Part shown: piece by piece, positions 1 to 8,374 of the stretch | Layout: every line of letters begins with the position of its first letter | Numbering within the stretch: position 1 is the first letter of the stretch | Source: Pseudomonas sp. ADAK18 | GTDB taxonomy: Bacteria > Pseudomonadota > Gammaproteobacteria > Pseudomonadales > Pseudomonadaceae | Direction of reading: 5' to 3' | DNA length: 64,000 nt | NCBI RefSeq assembly: GCF_012935695.1 | Contig: NZ_CP052859.1 | Span: 4,567,001 to 4,631,000 of the forward strand | Notes under the pieces: generated by a model | Databases searched by the model: none | Seen by the model: only the letters and a program-made list of their open reading frames with translations | Told to the model about the DNA's origin: nothing | Made by a program: the position numbers and the translations under genes

Positions 1-2
1 CG

Positions 3-914
3 GCAACCGACCGCGTGCAACGGTTTACTGCGGCCTTCAACTCCCTGGCAGTCCTGCCCGCCGCACGCGAGGAAGCAGGCAAGATCCTGGCGGTCATGCA
101 AAAGGAGATCAATGCGGTCAACCAGGCTATCAAGGACGGCAAGCAGCCCCATGAGGCTTACGATGCGCTCGGAGATACTTTGTCCGAAGAGTGGAACCGG
201 ATTACCGGTGGTGGCAGTGCCGTGTCGGCAATGGTTCCGCTGGGGCGTTACCTGAAACTGGCGGCGGACAACGCTGACCATTTCGGCGAATGGGCGTTGT
301 CAGCTTATTTGGCAGGCCATACGGCGGCACTGCAACAAGCCGTCGTGGCGCATCAAAGTGGTACCGACCAGGCGTTGGAATTGGCTTATGCCATGAACAG
401 CTTTGCGGATCACTTTTTGACCGACCTGTTTTCCGCCGGCCACCTGCGCGTACCGCGCAAGCAACTGGCAGCCGTGGTGACACCGGGTGAGTTGGGGTCG
501 CTGATCAGCCGCTTCATGCACGACGAAGACAGCAAGTTCGGACTCAACGTGCGCAATGCCCTGGGTGATGAATGGCACGCCTACGGTGATAAACGCTATT
601 TCGATACCAATGACGCTGCCAATCGGGCCCAGGTTAAACGCGCGGTGCAGGCGTCGGCAGATGAGATCTTCGAGACGTTTACCAGTGGCATCGCGCCCTC
701 CCCGGCCAACTTCAAGGCACCACTTTATGTGCCGGATTTGAATGCCGCGAACAACCCGAGCAATAACTTCTCGCCGCTGTTCAAGGCCGAGGGTGACAAA
801 GTGCTACGCCGCACAGACGTCAACAACCTCAATGACAAGCACTGGACCAACGATTGGTGGGGTTGGAGCACGTATCTGTTGCTCAAGGACTACAAGCCAA
901 ATCAACCCACCTGA
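3..914 (+). CDS. Zinc-dependent phospholipase C-like protein, 5'-truncated
   Basis: The frame is open to the left window edge and the GTG at 15 is probably internal, so the true start and any signal peptide lie outside. The visible part is about 300 residues. Its most recognisable stretch is AMNSFADHFLTDLFSAGHLR, at about residues 126-145 counting from GTG 15. It is rich in His and Asp spaced like the metal ligands of the zinc-dependent phospholipase C/S1-P1 nuclease fold, and an HFGEWALSAYLAGH segment precedes it. This resembles the secreted phosphatidylcholine-hydrolysing enzymes described from P. fluorescens. The C-terminal part is Asn- and Trp-rich and has no motif I recognise. A REPIN follows the stop codon. 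The family call is fairly good; substrate and secretion are inferred. Confidence 0.6.
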   Translation, partial: ATDRVQRFTAAFNSLAVLPAAREEAGKILAVMQKEINAVNQAIKDGKQPHEAYDALGDTLSEEWNRITGGGSAVSAMVPLGRYLKLAADNADHFGEWALSAYLAGHTAALQQAVVAHQSGTDQALELAYAMNSFADHFLTDLFSAGHLRVPRKQLAAVVTPGELGSLISRFMHDEDSKFGLNVRNALGDEWHAYGDKRYFDTNDAANRAQVKRAVQASADEIFETFTSGIAPSPANFKAPLYVPDLNAANNPSNNFSPLFKAEGDKVLRRTDVNNLNDKHWTNDWWGWSTYLLLKDYKPNQPT

Positions 915-944
915 AGCACATGAGTTAAGCCTGGAGCCTTAACC

Positions 945-1077
945 TGTGGCGAGGGAGCTTGCTCCCGTTGGACTGCACAGCAGCCCCAAGAAAAATACTG
1001 GGTTCTTTCAAACAGAACTCGGGAGAATAGATTTGGGGCCGCTGCGCGGCCCAACGGGAGCAAGCTCCCTCGCCACA
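945..1077. repeat. REPIN, family A (tGTGGCGAGGG...)
   Basis: Two REP units in inverted orientation form a long imperfect hairpin. The left arm begins TGTGGCGAGGGAGCTTGCTC and the right arm is its complement ending in CGCCACA. The same family recurs at 8226-8357 and 54985-55120. It lies between two converging genes, as is typical of Pseudomonas REPINs. Confidence 0.85.
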
Positions 1078-1094
1078 ATAAGCGTTCATGGCAT

Positions 1095-1844
1095 TCAGCC
1101 CCGCTGCGCCTCTGCCTCTTCATGAGCATGACGCAACCGCTCACGACTGTTGGTCAGGTGCAACCGCATCGCCGCTCGTGCCGCATCCGAATCCTGACGG
1201 GCAATGGCGTCGTAGATTTCTTCGTGTTCGCGGCTCAGGCGGCTCATGTAGTGTTGCTGGTCATCATGAGCCAGGCGCGCGGAGTTCAAGCGAGTGCGCG
1301 GGATAATGCTGGTGCCCAAGTGGGTCATGATGTCGGTGAAATAGCGGTTGCCGGTGGACAAGGCAATCTGCAGGTGAAACTGAAAGTCCGATGCCACCGC
1401 ATCACCGGCGTGGGCAGCGCTTTCGTTCAACGCATCCAGGGCGGCGCGCATGGCCGCCAACTGTTCGTCACTGCGGCGTTGGGCTGCCAGGCCGGCGGAT
1501 TCCACTTCGAGGCTGATGCGCAGTTCCAGAATCGCCAGCACATCACGTAATGTCACCACCGTGGCCGGGTCGATCCGGAAACCGCTGGGGCTTGGCGTAT
1601 CCAACACAAAGGTGCCGATGCCGTGACGGGTTTCCACCTGCCCTGCCGCCTGCAGCCTCGAGATGGCTTCACGTACCACGGTACGGCTGACGCCATGGGC
1701 ATCCATGATCGCCGATTCGGTAGGCAATTTATCACCACGTTTGAGCTGACCGTCGCGGATCTGCTCGGACAGCACCGTGACCAATTCCTGGGCAAGGCTG
1801 CGACGCTTGCGGGGAAGACGAGGGGCGGCGCTGGAGTTTTCCAT
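1095..1844 (-). CDS. FadR-subfamily GntR transcriptional regulator (FCD domain)
   Basis: This 249-residue repressor-type protein has an N-terminal winged helix (about residues 15-80) with the GntR signature TESAIMDAHGVSRTVVREAI. It is followed by the wing sequence GIGTFVL and an all-helical FCD effector domain (about 95-240). The FCD domain keeps probable metal-binding residues, the D-x3-H of DFQFH and later His residues in SREHEE and MRLHL. Such proteins usually sense small organic acids and control nearby catabolic genes. No catabolic operon is adjacent here (phospholipase-like gene on one side, sspB on the other), so the ligand and targets cannot be inferred. Start: the ATG at 1844 gives the usual short basic N-terminal tail before the winged helix. 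Confidence 0.85.
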   Translation of the reverse strand: MENSSAAPRLPRKRRSLAQELVTVLSEQIRDGQLKRGDKLPTESAIMDAHGVSRTVVREAISRLQAAGQVETRHGIGTFVLDTPSPSGFRIDPATVVTLRDVLAILELRISLEVESAGLAAQRRSDEQLAAMRAALDALNESAAHAGDAVASDFQFHLQIALSTGNRYFTDIMTHLGTSIIPRTRLNSARLAHDDQQHYMSRLSREHEEIYDAIARQDSDAARAAMRLHLTNSRERLRHAHEEAEAQRG

Positions 1845-1953
1845 GATGAATCATCTATCTCGGCGAACTAAAGGGGCATCATAGCCCAAGCCGGTTGTAC
1901 GATCACCGTTCTGTCAGCACTTTCATCTGCAACCTGCGGGCTTTTGCAGCGCG

Positions 1954-1987
1954 CAAAAAAATACCCCGGCAAAGCCGAGGCATTTTT
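1954..1987 (-). terminator. Intrinsic terminator of sspA-sspB
   Basis: On the minus strand the stem CCTCGGC-TTT-GCCGGGG is followed by a run of T. It lies just past the sspB stop codon. Confidence 0.8.
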
Positions 1988-2015
1988 CAACACTTGCCCG
2001 AAGGCTTGTGTCCTG

Positions 2016-2435
2016 TCACTTCACCACTTTCAGACTCGGACGACCGCTAGGACGCGGCGGCTCGGAATCAGGCGGCGGCACATCATTGTCATCTTCGAGC
2101 TCGATCGCGTCGTCGTCCTCAAGAGGCGACTCCAGATCAAACACCATGCCCTGGCCGTTCTCCCGGGCATAAATCCCCAGGATGGCGCCGATGGGCACGT
2201 ACAGCGTATGCGGCACACCGCCGAAACGCCCTTCGAAACTGACCGCTTCATTGTCCATGTGCAGGTGTCTCACGGCACTGGGCGAAACGTTCAGGACGAT
2301 CTGTCCGTCACTGGCAAAACCTTGTGGTACCTGCACAGCAGGAAACTCGGAATTGACCAGCATGTGCGGGGTGCAATCGTTGTCCACAATCCACTCATAG
2401 AGCGCGCGGACCAGATAAGGTCGACTGGAGTTCAT
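2016..2435 (-). CDS. sspB: ClpXP protease specificity-enhancing factor SspB
   Basis: SspB is an adaptor that delivers ssrA-tagged polypeptides to ClpXP. The 139-residue protein opens with the conserved MNSSRPYLVRALYEWIVDN helix. It continues with the beta-sandwich tag-binding domain (DGQIVLNVSPSAVRHL, GVPHTLYVPIGAILGIYARE; about residues 35-95). After an acidic, Pro-rich flexible linker it ends in the basic PSLKVVK tail, the short C-terminal module that docks on ClpX. It lies 17 bases downstream of sspA on the same strand, the normal arrangement, and is followed by an intrinsic terminator. Length and architecture match the family. Confidence 0.96.
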   Translation of the reverse strand: MNSSRPYLVRALYEWIVDNDCTPHMLVNSEFPAVQVPQGFASDGQIVLNVSPSAVRHLHMDNEAVSFEGRFGGVPHTLYVPIGAILGIYARENGQGMVFDLESPLEDDDAIELEDDNDVPPPDSEPPRPSGRPSLKVVK

Positions 2436-2452
2436 CAGCGGCTCCTTAAGCC

Positions 2453-3070
2453 TTAGCGCATATCACGTTCGACACCAGACAGACTCGCCTGGAAAGCCTC
2501 ACGCGCAAACTGGCGCTCCATGTAATCAAGCAGCGGCTTGGCAGGCCGCGGCAGTTCAATGCCCAGAATCGGCAAGCGCCAGAGTATGGGTAATAGGCAG
2601 CAATCCACCAGACTTTGTTCCTCGCTGAGGAAAAAAGGTTTGTCGGCAAATAACGGCGAAACACCCGTCAGGCTCTCACGCAATTCCTTGCGCGCCTGAA
2701 CGCGAGCCGCTTCTTTGCTGCGCGAATCCAGGATCAAATCGACCAGGCCACACCAGTCACGCTGAATCCGATGGATCAGCAGACGGCTGTTGGCACGTGC
2801 CACCGGATACACCGGCAACAAAGGCGGATGCGGGTAACGCTCATCCAGATATTCCATCACCACGGTTGACTCCCACAGCGCCAGGTCACGATCAACCAGG
2901 GTGGGCAAGCTGCCGTAAGGGTTCACTTCGATCAGTTTCGGCGGGTGACGACCGGCCTCCACACTGATGATCTCTGCGCTGACACCCTTCTCTGCGAGCA
3001 CGATGCGTACTCGGTGGGAATAGTGGTCGGCGGGGTCGGAGTAACAGGCCAACCGATTGGTCACGCCCAT
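2453..3070 (-). CDS. sspA: Stringent starvation protein A, RNA polymerase-associated
   Basis: SspA binds sigma70-RNA polymerase and changes transcription during starvation and stress. It has a glutathione S-transferase fold but no transferase activity in characterised members. The 205-residue protein starts [20 protein letters not shown]. It has the thioredoxin-like N-terminal half (to about 85; [19 protein letters not shown]) and the helical C-terminal half ([15 protein letters not shown]). The start at 3070 is supported by an AGGAGG-like ribosome-binding site just upstream on the minus strand. It heads the two-gene sspA-sspB unit and is separated from petC upstream by a long hairpin. In Pseudomonas and other gamma-proteobacteria it lies beside petABC and rpsI-rplM, as here. 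Confidence 0.96.
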   Translation of the reverse strand: MGVTNRLACYSDPADHYSHRVRIVLAEKGVSAEIISVEAGRHPPKLIEVNPYGSLPTLVDRDLALWESTVVMEYLDERYPHPPLLPVYPVARANSRLLIHRIQRDWCGLVDLILDSRSKEAARVQARKELRESLTGVSPLFADKPFFLSEEQSLVDCCLLPILWRLPILGIELPRPAKPLLDYMERQFAREAFQASLSGVERDMR

Positions 3071-3103
3071 GGCGGTCCTCCTCGCTTGTTGAAATTATTG
3101 AAA

Positions 3104-3193
3104 CGCTCAAAAACGAGCGCGCCCAGAGAGCATCTCCGTAACGCCTGGATCAACCAGACCGTTACCTGTTCAGAGATGCCGCTGGGCGCGCAA
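3104..3193 (-). terminator. Long hairpin terminator after petC
   Basis: GCGCGCCCAG at 3117-3126 pairs with CTGGGCGCGC at 3182-3191. Further inward pairing involves CATCTC/GAGATG and CGTAACG/CGTTAC. Read on the minus strand, the GC arm is followed by a short T run near 3109-3113. It therefore probably ends the petABC transcript, although it is longer than a usual terminator. Confidence 0.6.
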
Positions 3194-3220
3194 GATTAAC
3201 AGCAATTGCTTACGGTTGGA

Positions 3221-4000
3221 TCAATGCACGTCCTTCCAGTATTCGCGTTTGAGTAAATATGCGAACACGAAGAAGAAGGCCAGGTACAGCAACACATAGG
3301 TACCAATGCGCTGATGCTGCAGCTTCACTGGGTTGGCCGAATAGGCCAGGAAGGTCACCAGGTTCTTGACCTTCTCATCAAACTGCTCTTCGTTCAACGC
3401 ACCGGTTTTTGGCATTATGGTCAGTTGATCGCACGCTTCATGAGTCAGCGGCGTACCGGTCAACGGGTCATATTGCTTCTTGCCGTCTTCAACGATCTGA
3501 ACCTGCTTGCATCCTACCACTTGGCGACCCTGCAGGCCGACCAGAACGTTAGGCATACCGACATTCGGGAACACCTTGTTGTTCACGCCGTACGGGCGCG
3601 ACGGGTCTTCATAGAAGGATCTCAGGTAGCCGTAGAGCCAATCGGTGCCACGAACGCGCGCCACCAGGGTCAGGTCCGGCGGTGCCGCCCCGAACCAGGT
3701 CTTGGCATCGGCAGGTTGCATACCGATGTTCATGTGGTCTCCGATCTTGGCGCCGGTGAACACCAGGTTCTTGAGCATCACGTCATGGGGAATGCCCAAA
3801 TCATCGGCAACCCGCTCGTAACGCTGGAACTTGGCGCTGTGGCAGCCCATGCAGTAGTTGGCGAACGTACGTGCGCCATCTTGCATCGCAGCCTTGTCAG
3901 ATACGTCGATATCGACTTTTTCCAGGTCCGGGCCATGCTCGGCCGCGAAGGACAGTATCGGCAGGGCCGCAAGAATCAATGCAACGAATAATTTTTTCAT
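3221..4000 (-). CDS. petC: Cytochrome c1 of the bc1 complex
   Basis: This is the membrane-anchored c-type haem subunit of ubiquinol-cytochrome c reductase. It passes electrons from the Rieske centre to periplasmic cytochrome c. The 259 residues comprise a cleaved signal peptide (ending near LSFAAEHG), a CMGCH haem-attachment site (about residues 51-55), and a probable axial Met in the FPNVGMPNVL segment. The C-terminal anchor helix is about GTYVLLYLAFFFVFAYLL, followed by the positive tail KREYWKDVH. Its start codon shares one base with the petB stop codon (TGATG), which indicates translational coupling in petA-petB-petC. Confidence 0.97.
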   Translation of the reverse strand: MKKLFVALILAALPILSFAAEHGPDLEKVDIDVSDKAAMQDGARTFANYCMGCHSAKFQRYERVADDLGIPHDVMLKNLVFTGAKIGDHMNIGMQPADAKTWFGAAPPDLTLVARVRGTDWLYGYLRSFYEDPSRPYGVNNKVFPNVGMPNVLVGLQGRQVVGCKQVQIVEDGKKQYDPLTGTPLTHEACDQLTIMPKTGALNEEQFDEKVKNLVTFLAYSANPVKLQHQRIGTYVLLYLAFFFVFAYLLKREYWKDVH

Positions 4001-5211
4001 CAGCCAGTCACCCTTTCCGGAACCGGTTTGGTCTTCTCGAGCCTGGTGTAGAACGGCATCAGAATGAAGTAGGCGAAGTACAGGAACGTGCAGACCTGCG
4101 ACAGCAGCGTACGCTCAGGGGTCGGCGCCAATACGCCCAGTACGCCCAGGATCACGAACGAAATGCAGAACACCCACAGCCAGATCTTGCTCATCCAGCC
4201 CTTGTAGCGCATGGATTTGACCGGACTACGGTCGAGCCATGGCAGGACGAACAGCACGGCGATGGCCGCGCCCATGGCGATAACGCCCATGAGTTTGTCG
4301 GGAATCGCCCGCAAAATGGCGTAGAACGGAGTGAAGTACCAGACCGGGGCAATGTGTTCCGGGGTCTTGAAGGCGTTCGCTTGTTCGAAGTTCGGCTTCT
4401 CGAGGAAATAACCGCCCATCTCCGGGAAAAAGAACACGATCGAGCAAAAGATGAACAGGAACACCACCACGCCGACGATATCTTTCACGGTGTAGTACGG
4501 GTGGAAGGCAATGCCATCCAGCGGTACGCCGTTCTCGTCCTTGTGCTTCTTGATGTCCACGCCGTCCGGGTTGTTGGAGCCGACTTCGTGCAGCGCCAGG
4601 ACGTGCAACACCACCAGGCCGAGAATCACGATCGGCAAGGCCACCACGTGCAAGGCGAAGAAGCGGTTCAGGGTAATACCGGAAATCAGGTAGTCACCAC
4701 GAATCCACTGGGTCAGGTCGTTGCCGATGACAGGGATCGCACCGAACAGCGAGATGATCACCTGGGCGCCCCAGTAGGACATCTGGCCCCACGGCAGCAG
4801 GTAGCCCATGAAGGCCTCAGCCATCAGCGCCAGGTAGATCAGCATGCCGAACACCCACACCAGCTCGCGAGGCTTCTGGTACGAACCGTAGAGTAAGCCA
4901 CGGAACATGTGCAGATAGACCACGATGAAGAACATCGAAGCGCCCACGGCATGAAGCAGACGCAAGATAGCGCCATGATTGACGTCGCGCATGATGCCTT
5001 CGACGGACGCAAAGGCCTCTTCCGCCGACGGGGTGTAGCTCATGGTCAGCCAGACACCGGTAACGATCTGGTTGACCAGCACCAGCAGTGCCAGGGAGCC
5101 AAAGAAGTAGAAGAAGTTGAAGTTCTTCGGGGCGTAATACTTGCTGAGATGGTCTTCCCACATCTTGGTGGCGGGGAAGCGTGCATCAACCCAATCCATG
5201 AACTTGCTCAT
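4000..5211 (-). CDS. petB: Cytochrome b of the bc1 complex
   Basis: This is the polytopic core subunit that carries both b haems and the two quinone sites of the Q-cycle. The 403-residue protein has the paired His ligands in helices B and D (LLHAVGASMFF, LHMFRG; FFALHVVALP, VLHVLALHEVG). It has the quinol-site motif in the form PVWY (APVWYFTPFYAILR) rather than mitochondrial PEWY, a change known in proteobacteria. It is full length, with the C-terminal helices fused rather than split. Its start overlaps the petA stop by one base and its stop overlaps the petC start by one base. Confidence 0.97.
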   Translation of the reverse strand: MSKFMDWVDARFPATKMWEDHLSKYYAPKNFNFFYFFGSLALLVLVNQIVTGVWLTMSYTPSAEEAFASVEGIMRDVNHGAILRLLHAVGASMFFIVVYLHMFRGLLYGSYQKPRELVWVFGMLIYLALMAEAFMGYLLPWGQMSYWGAQVIISLFGAIPVIGNDLTQWIRGDYLISGITLNRFFALHVVALPIVILGLVVLHVLALHEVGSNNPDGVDIKKHKDENGVPLDGIAFHPYYTVKDIVGVVVFLFIFCSIVFFFPEMGGYFLEKPNFEQANAFKTPEHIAPVWYFTPFYAILRAIPDKLMGVIAMGAAIAVLFVLPWLDRSPVKSMRYKGWMSKIWLWVFCISFVILGVLGVLAPTPERTLLSQVCTFLYFAYFILMPFYTRLEKTKPVPERVTG

Positions 5212-5807
5212 CAGACTTTCTCCCCCTCGTCGACGCCAATGACAATGACACTGTCAGTCTCGTAGTGATGTGGCGGAACTGGCAGGTTCAAAGGCGCGGG
5301 TTGTGACTTGTAGACGCGGCCGGCCAGGTCGTAGTGGGAACCGTGGCACGGGCAGAAGTAGCCGCCGACCCAGTCCTTGCCCAAGTCCGCGGGCGCCACT
5401 TCCGGGCGGAAGGTGGGAGAGCAACCCAAGTGGGTGCAGATACCGATCAGCAGCAGAATCTCTGGCTTGATCGAGCGAATTTCCTTATCGACGTAAGCGG
5501 GTTGGTCGGAATTCTTCGAGTCGGGGTCAGACAACTGGCCTTCGATCTTCTTCAAATTTCCCAGGATTTCCTCAGTACGACGAACGATGAACACTGGCTG
5601 ACCGCGCCATTCAGCAATCATTTGCTGGCCTGGATCGATCTTGCTGACATTCACCTTCACCGGTGCACCTGCGGCTTTCGCCTTGGCACTGGGAAACCAT
5701 GACCCCACGAACGGGACCGCAGCCCCCACCGCTCCTGCAGCACCCACCACGGATGTGGCTGCTACCAAGAAGCGACGCCGGCCTGCATTCACGCCGTCAT
5801 TGCTCAT
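5211..5807 (-). CDS. petA: Rieske iron-sulfur subunit of the bc1 complex
   Basis: This is the [2Fe-2S] subunit that takes the first electron from ubiquinol. The 198-residue protein starts with a twin-arginine signal-anchor (GRRRFLVAATSVVGAAGAVG, about residues 9-28). It has the two cluster-binding loops CTHLGC and CPCHGSH (about 120-160), with two Cys and two His as ligands. It is the first gene of petABC. The upstream gap (5808-6017) separates it from rpsI and must contain the promoter, which I did not assign. Confidence 0.97.
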   Translation of the reverse strand: MSNDGVNAGRRRFLVAATSVVGAAGAVGAAVPFVGSWFPSAKAKAAGAPVKVNVSKIDPGQQMIAEWRGQPVFIVRRTEEILGNLKKIEGQLSDPDSKNSDQPAYVDKEIRSIKPEILLLIGICTHLGCSPTFRPEVAPADLGKDWVGGYFCPCHGSHYDLAGRVYKSQPAPLNLPVPPHHYETDSVIVIGVDEGEKV

Positions 5808-6017
5808 TCAGTCCTCTCCCATCAGCTTTGTGGCCTGTTAAATCAGGCGTCTACTAAGTGTTAAATCTGAACTTATAAAAATTTTGCCGAATGGTAATGA
5901 AAAGCCCCACCTCTGACAAGGTAATTACCCCCGGCCCCAGCTCCAAGCCTTTGAGTATAGGGGGTCTACGGATGTGGCAAGTTGTCACGGTAAAAAATTG
6001 CCTATAAATCGCAGACA

Positions 6018-6058
6018 ATAAAAAACGCCCAGCTCCGTGAGGAGGCTGGGCGTTTTCT
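6018..6058 (-). terminator. Intrinsic terminator of rplM-rpsI
   Basis: The strong stem ACGCCCAGCTCC/GGAGGCTGGGCGT is followed on the minus strand by a T tract. It lies right after the rpsI stop codon. Confidence 0.9.
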
Positions 6059-6074
6059 GGAACGTAAAAGCGAA

Positions 6075-6467
6075 TTAACGCTTCGAGTACTGCGGACGCT
6101 TACGCGCTTTACGCAGACCGACTTTCTTACGTTCAACTTCACGAGCATCGCGAGTAACGAAGCCAGCTTTGCGCAGAGCGCCACGCAGGGTTTCGTCGTA
6201 CTGCATCAGAGCGCGAGTGATACCGTGGCGGATTGCGCCAGCTTGACCACTTACACCGCCACCGATAACGGTGACGTAGATGTCGAACTTTTCAACGGTC
6301 TCGGTCAATTCCAGCGGCTGACGAACTACCATACGGGCAGTTTCGCGACCGAAGAAGTTTTCCAGAGTGCGGTTGTTGATCGAGATGTTACCAGTGCCCG
6401 GACGCAGGAAAACGCGTGCGGTTGCGGTTTTGCGACGGCCAGTGCCGTAATTTTGAGTCGCCGACAT
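6075..6467 (-). CDS. rpsI: 30S ribosomal protein S9
   Basis: The 130-residue small-subunit protein has a C-terminal tail that reaches the P-site tRNA. The characteristic start is [15 protein letters not shown], the middle has [15 protein letters not shown], and it ends in [12 protein letters not shown], with the usual terminal SKR. It lies 14 bases downstream of rplM in the two-gene operon and ahead of an intrinsic terminator. Confidence 0.98.
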   Translation of the reverse strand: MSATQNYGTGRRKTATARVFLRPGTGNISINNRTLENFFGRETARMVVRQPLELTETVEKFDIYVTVIGGGVSGQAGAIRHGITRALMQYDETLRGALRKAGFVTRDAREVERKKVGLRKARKRPQYSKR

Positions 6468-6481
6468 AATGAACTATTCCG

Positions 6482-6910
6482 TTAAAACTTCAGTTCTTGG
6501 GGCTGCTGAGCAGCATGAGGGTGAGCAGCGCCCGCATAGACTTTCAGCTTGCGAAACATATCGCGACCCAGTGGGCCCTTAGGCAGCATACCTTTGACCG
6601 CGATTTCGATCGGGGCTTCAGGCTTCTTGGAAATCAGGCCTTCGAAGTTCGAAGACTTGATACCGCCTGGGAAACCGGAGTGACGGTAGTACATTTTGTC
6701 TTGCGCTTTGTTGCCGGTAACACGTACCTGCTCAGCGTTGATGATCACGATGTAGTCACCGGTGTCAACGTGAGGGGTGTATTCAGGCTTGTGCTTGCCA
6801 CGCAGACGGCTGGCGACTTCAGTGGCCAGACGACCCAGGGTCTGACCAGCGGCATCGACGACAAACCAGTCGCGCTGAACTGTTTCCGGTTTTGCAGTAA
6901 AAGTTGTCAT
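6482..6910 (-). CDS. rplM: 50S ribosomal protein L13
   Basis: L13 is a 142-residue early-assembly protein of the large subunit. Diagnostic segments are [36 protein letters not shown] and the [12 protein letters not shown] motif. It is the first gene of rplM-rpsI. A good sigma70-type promoter lies upstream (see the separate entry). Confidence 0.98.
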   Translation of the reverse strand: MTTFTAKPETVQRDWFVVDAAGQTLGRLATEVASRLRGKHKPEYTPHVDTGDYIVIINAEQVRVTGNKAQDKMYYRHSGFPGGIKSSNFEGLISKKPEAPIEIAVKGMLPKGPLGRDMFRKLKVYAGAAHPHAAQQPQELKF

Positions 6911-6952
6911 TCTTTAATAGCCTCAGGGGCCGCCCTGTAAATTAGACGGCGG

Positions 6953-6981
6953 ATCTTACTGAATAGTGCGTACTTTGACAA
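6953..6981 (-). promoter_or_regulatory. Probable sigma70 promoter of rplM-rpsI
   Basis: On the minus strand, TTGTCA (6976-6981) and TAAGAT (6953-6958) are separated by 17 bases and lie about 45 bases upstream of the rplM start. Assigned by consensus only. Confidence 0.5.
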
Positions 6982-7158
6982 GTCAAAGGCAGCCGGATAC
7001 AGACGCTATCGGGGGCTCGGGTCAGCGCGTCCGTTCAACGGCAAGATTCTTCGGCAGGCGGCGCATCACTTCCACTGCAGAAAGAGGTGGGCAATTATGC
7101 AGATTGCCAAAAAAAATTCAACCTGCTTTTATGATTGTTTTCCCCGAAGGAGTACCCG

Positions 7159-8199
7159 ATGGATTATCGACAACTGGGCCGGACCGATCTGAACGTGAGT
7201 GCGATAGCCTTGGGGACCATGACCTGGGGCGAGCAGAACAGCGAGGCAGAGGCCTTCGCACAGATCGAACGGGCCAAGGCCGCGGGGATCAATTTCCTCG
7301 ACACGGCAGAAATGTACCCGGTGCCACCCAAGGCAGATACCTACGCCACCACCGAGCGTTATATCGGTAACTACTTCAAAAGCCGCGGCGACCGTGCCGA
7401 CTGGATCCTCGCCAGCAAGATCGCCGGCCCCGGCAACACCATCGACTACATCCGCGATGGCAACCTCAAGCACAACCGCAAACACATCGTCGACGCCCTG
7501 GACGCCAGCCTCAAGCGCCTGCAAACCGATTGGATCGACCTCTACCAACTGCATTGGCCGGAGCGCAGCACCAACTTCTTCGGACAATTGGCCTACAAAC
7601 ACAAGGCCGAAGAAAACCTGACGCCGCTGGAGGAAACCCTCGAAGCCCTGGACGAACAGGTCAAGGCCGGCAAGATTCGCCATATTGGCCTGTCCAACGA
7701 AACCCCATGGGGCACCATGAAGTTCCTGGCCCTGGCCGAAGCCCGTGGCTGGACCCGCGCGGTGTCGATCCAGAACCCCTACAACCTGCTCAACCGCAGC
7801 TTTGAAGTGGGCCTGGCGGAAATCGCCATTCGCGAGCAGTGTGGGCTACTGGCCTATTCGCCATTGGCGTTCGGCATGCTGAGTGGCAAATACGAAGGGG
7901 GCGCACGTCCGGCAAAAGGTCGCCTGAGCCTCTACAGCCGCTTCAGCCGCTACTTCAACGCACAATCGGAAGCCGCATGCAGCCGTTACGTGGCCTTGGC
8001 GCGTGAGCACGGCCTGGACCCGGCGCAGATGGCGCTGGCCTTTGTGACGCAGCAGTCCTTCGTGACCAGCAACATCATTGGTGCCACGACGCTGGAGCAA
8101 CTGGACAGCAACATCGCCAGCGCCGACTTGAAACTGTCGGATGAAGTGCTGGCGGGGATCGAGGAGATTCAGAAGGATCACCCAAACCCTGCGCCTTGA
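7159..8199 (+). CDS. tas: Aldo/keto reductase of the Tas family
   Basis: This NADP(H)-dependent oxidoreductase is predicted to have a TIM-barrel fold and 346 residues, the same length as E. coli Tas. The Tas-type segments TMTWGEQNSEAEA, LDTAEMYPVPP and SIQNPYNLLNRSFEVGLAE are all clear. The usual catalytic set is present: Asp48 and Tyr53 in DTAEMY, the Lys in LASKIAG and the His in LHWPER. ATG 7159 is preferred to the in-frame upstream start because AAGGAG lies 7 bases before it. Tas can restore tyrosine prototrophy in an E. coli background, but its natural substrate is not known. It is divergent from rplM and its stop is followed by a REPIN. Confidence 0.92.
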   Translation: MDYRQLGRTDLNVSAIALGTMTWGEQNSEAEAFAQIERAKAAGINFLDTAEMYPVPPKADTYATTERYIGNYFKSRGDRADWILASKIAGPGNTIDYIRDGNLKHNRKHIVDALDASLKRLQTDWIDLYQLHWPERSTNFFGQLAYKHKAEENLTPLEETLEALDEQVKAGKIRHIGLSNETPWGTMKFLALAEARGWTRAVSIQNPYNLLNRSFEVGLAEIAIREQCGLLAYSPLAFGMLSGKYEGGARPAKGRLSLYSRFSRYFNAQSEAACSRYVALAREHGLDPAQMALAFVTQQSFVTSNIIGATTLEQLDSNIASADLKLSDEVLAGIEEIQKDHPNPAP

Positions 8200-8225
8200 T
8201 TGACCGGCAAGGCTGACACCTAACC

Positions 8226-8357
8226 TGTGGCGAGGGGGCTTGCCCCCGTTGGGCCGCGAAGCGGCCCCAAAACCTGCCATCTCAATCGACCTGAAAAAAC
8301 GAGGTGCTGTTATTGGGGCTGCTACGCAGCCCAACGCGGGCAAGCTCGCTCGCCACA
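8226..8357. repeat. REPIN, family A
   Basis: Inverted pair beginning TGTGGCGAGGGGGCTTGCCC and ending CGCCACA, with internal GCCGCGAAGCGGCCCC-type pairing. Same family as 945-1077 and 54985-55120. It lies between two converging genes. Confidence 0.85.
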
Positions 8358-8374
8358 TAAAGCCCATACGATTT

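Noticed and set aside
945..1077. Repeated inverted units as a CRISPR array or IS ends
   Set aside because: Units come as single inverted pairs scattered between genes, without spacers, tandem order, a transposase gene or target duplication that I could see.
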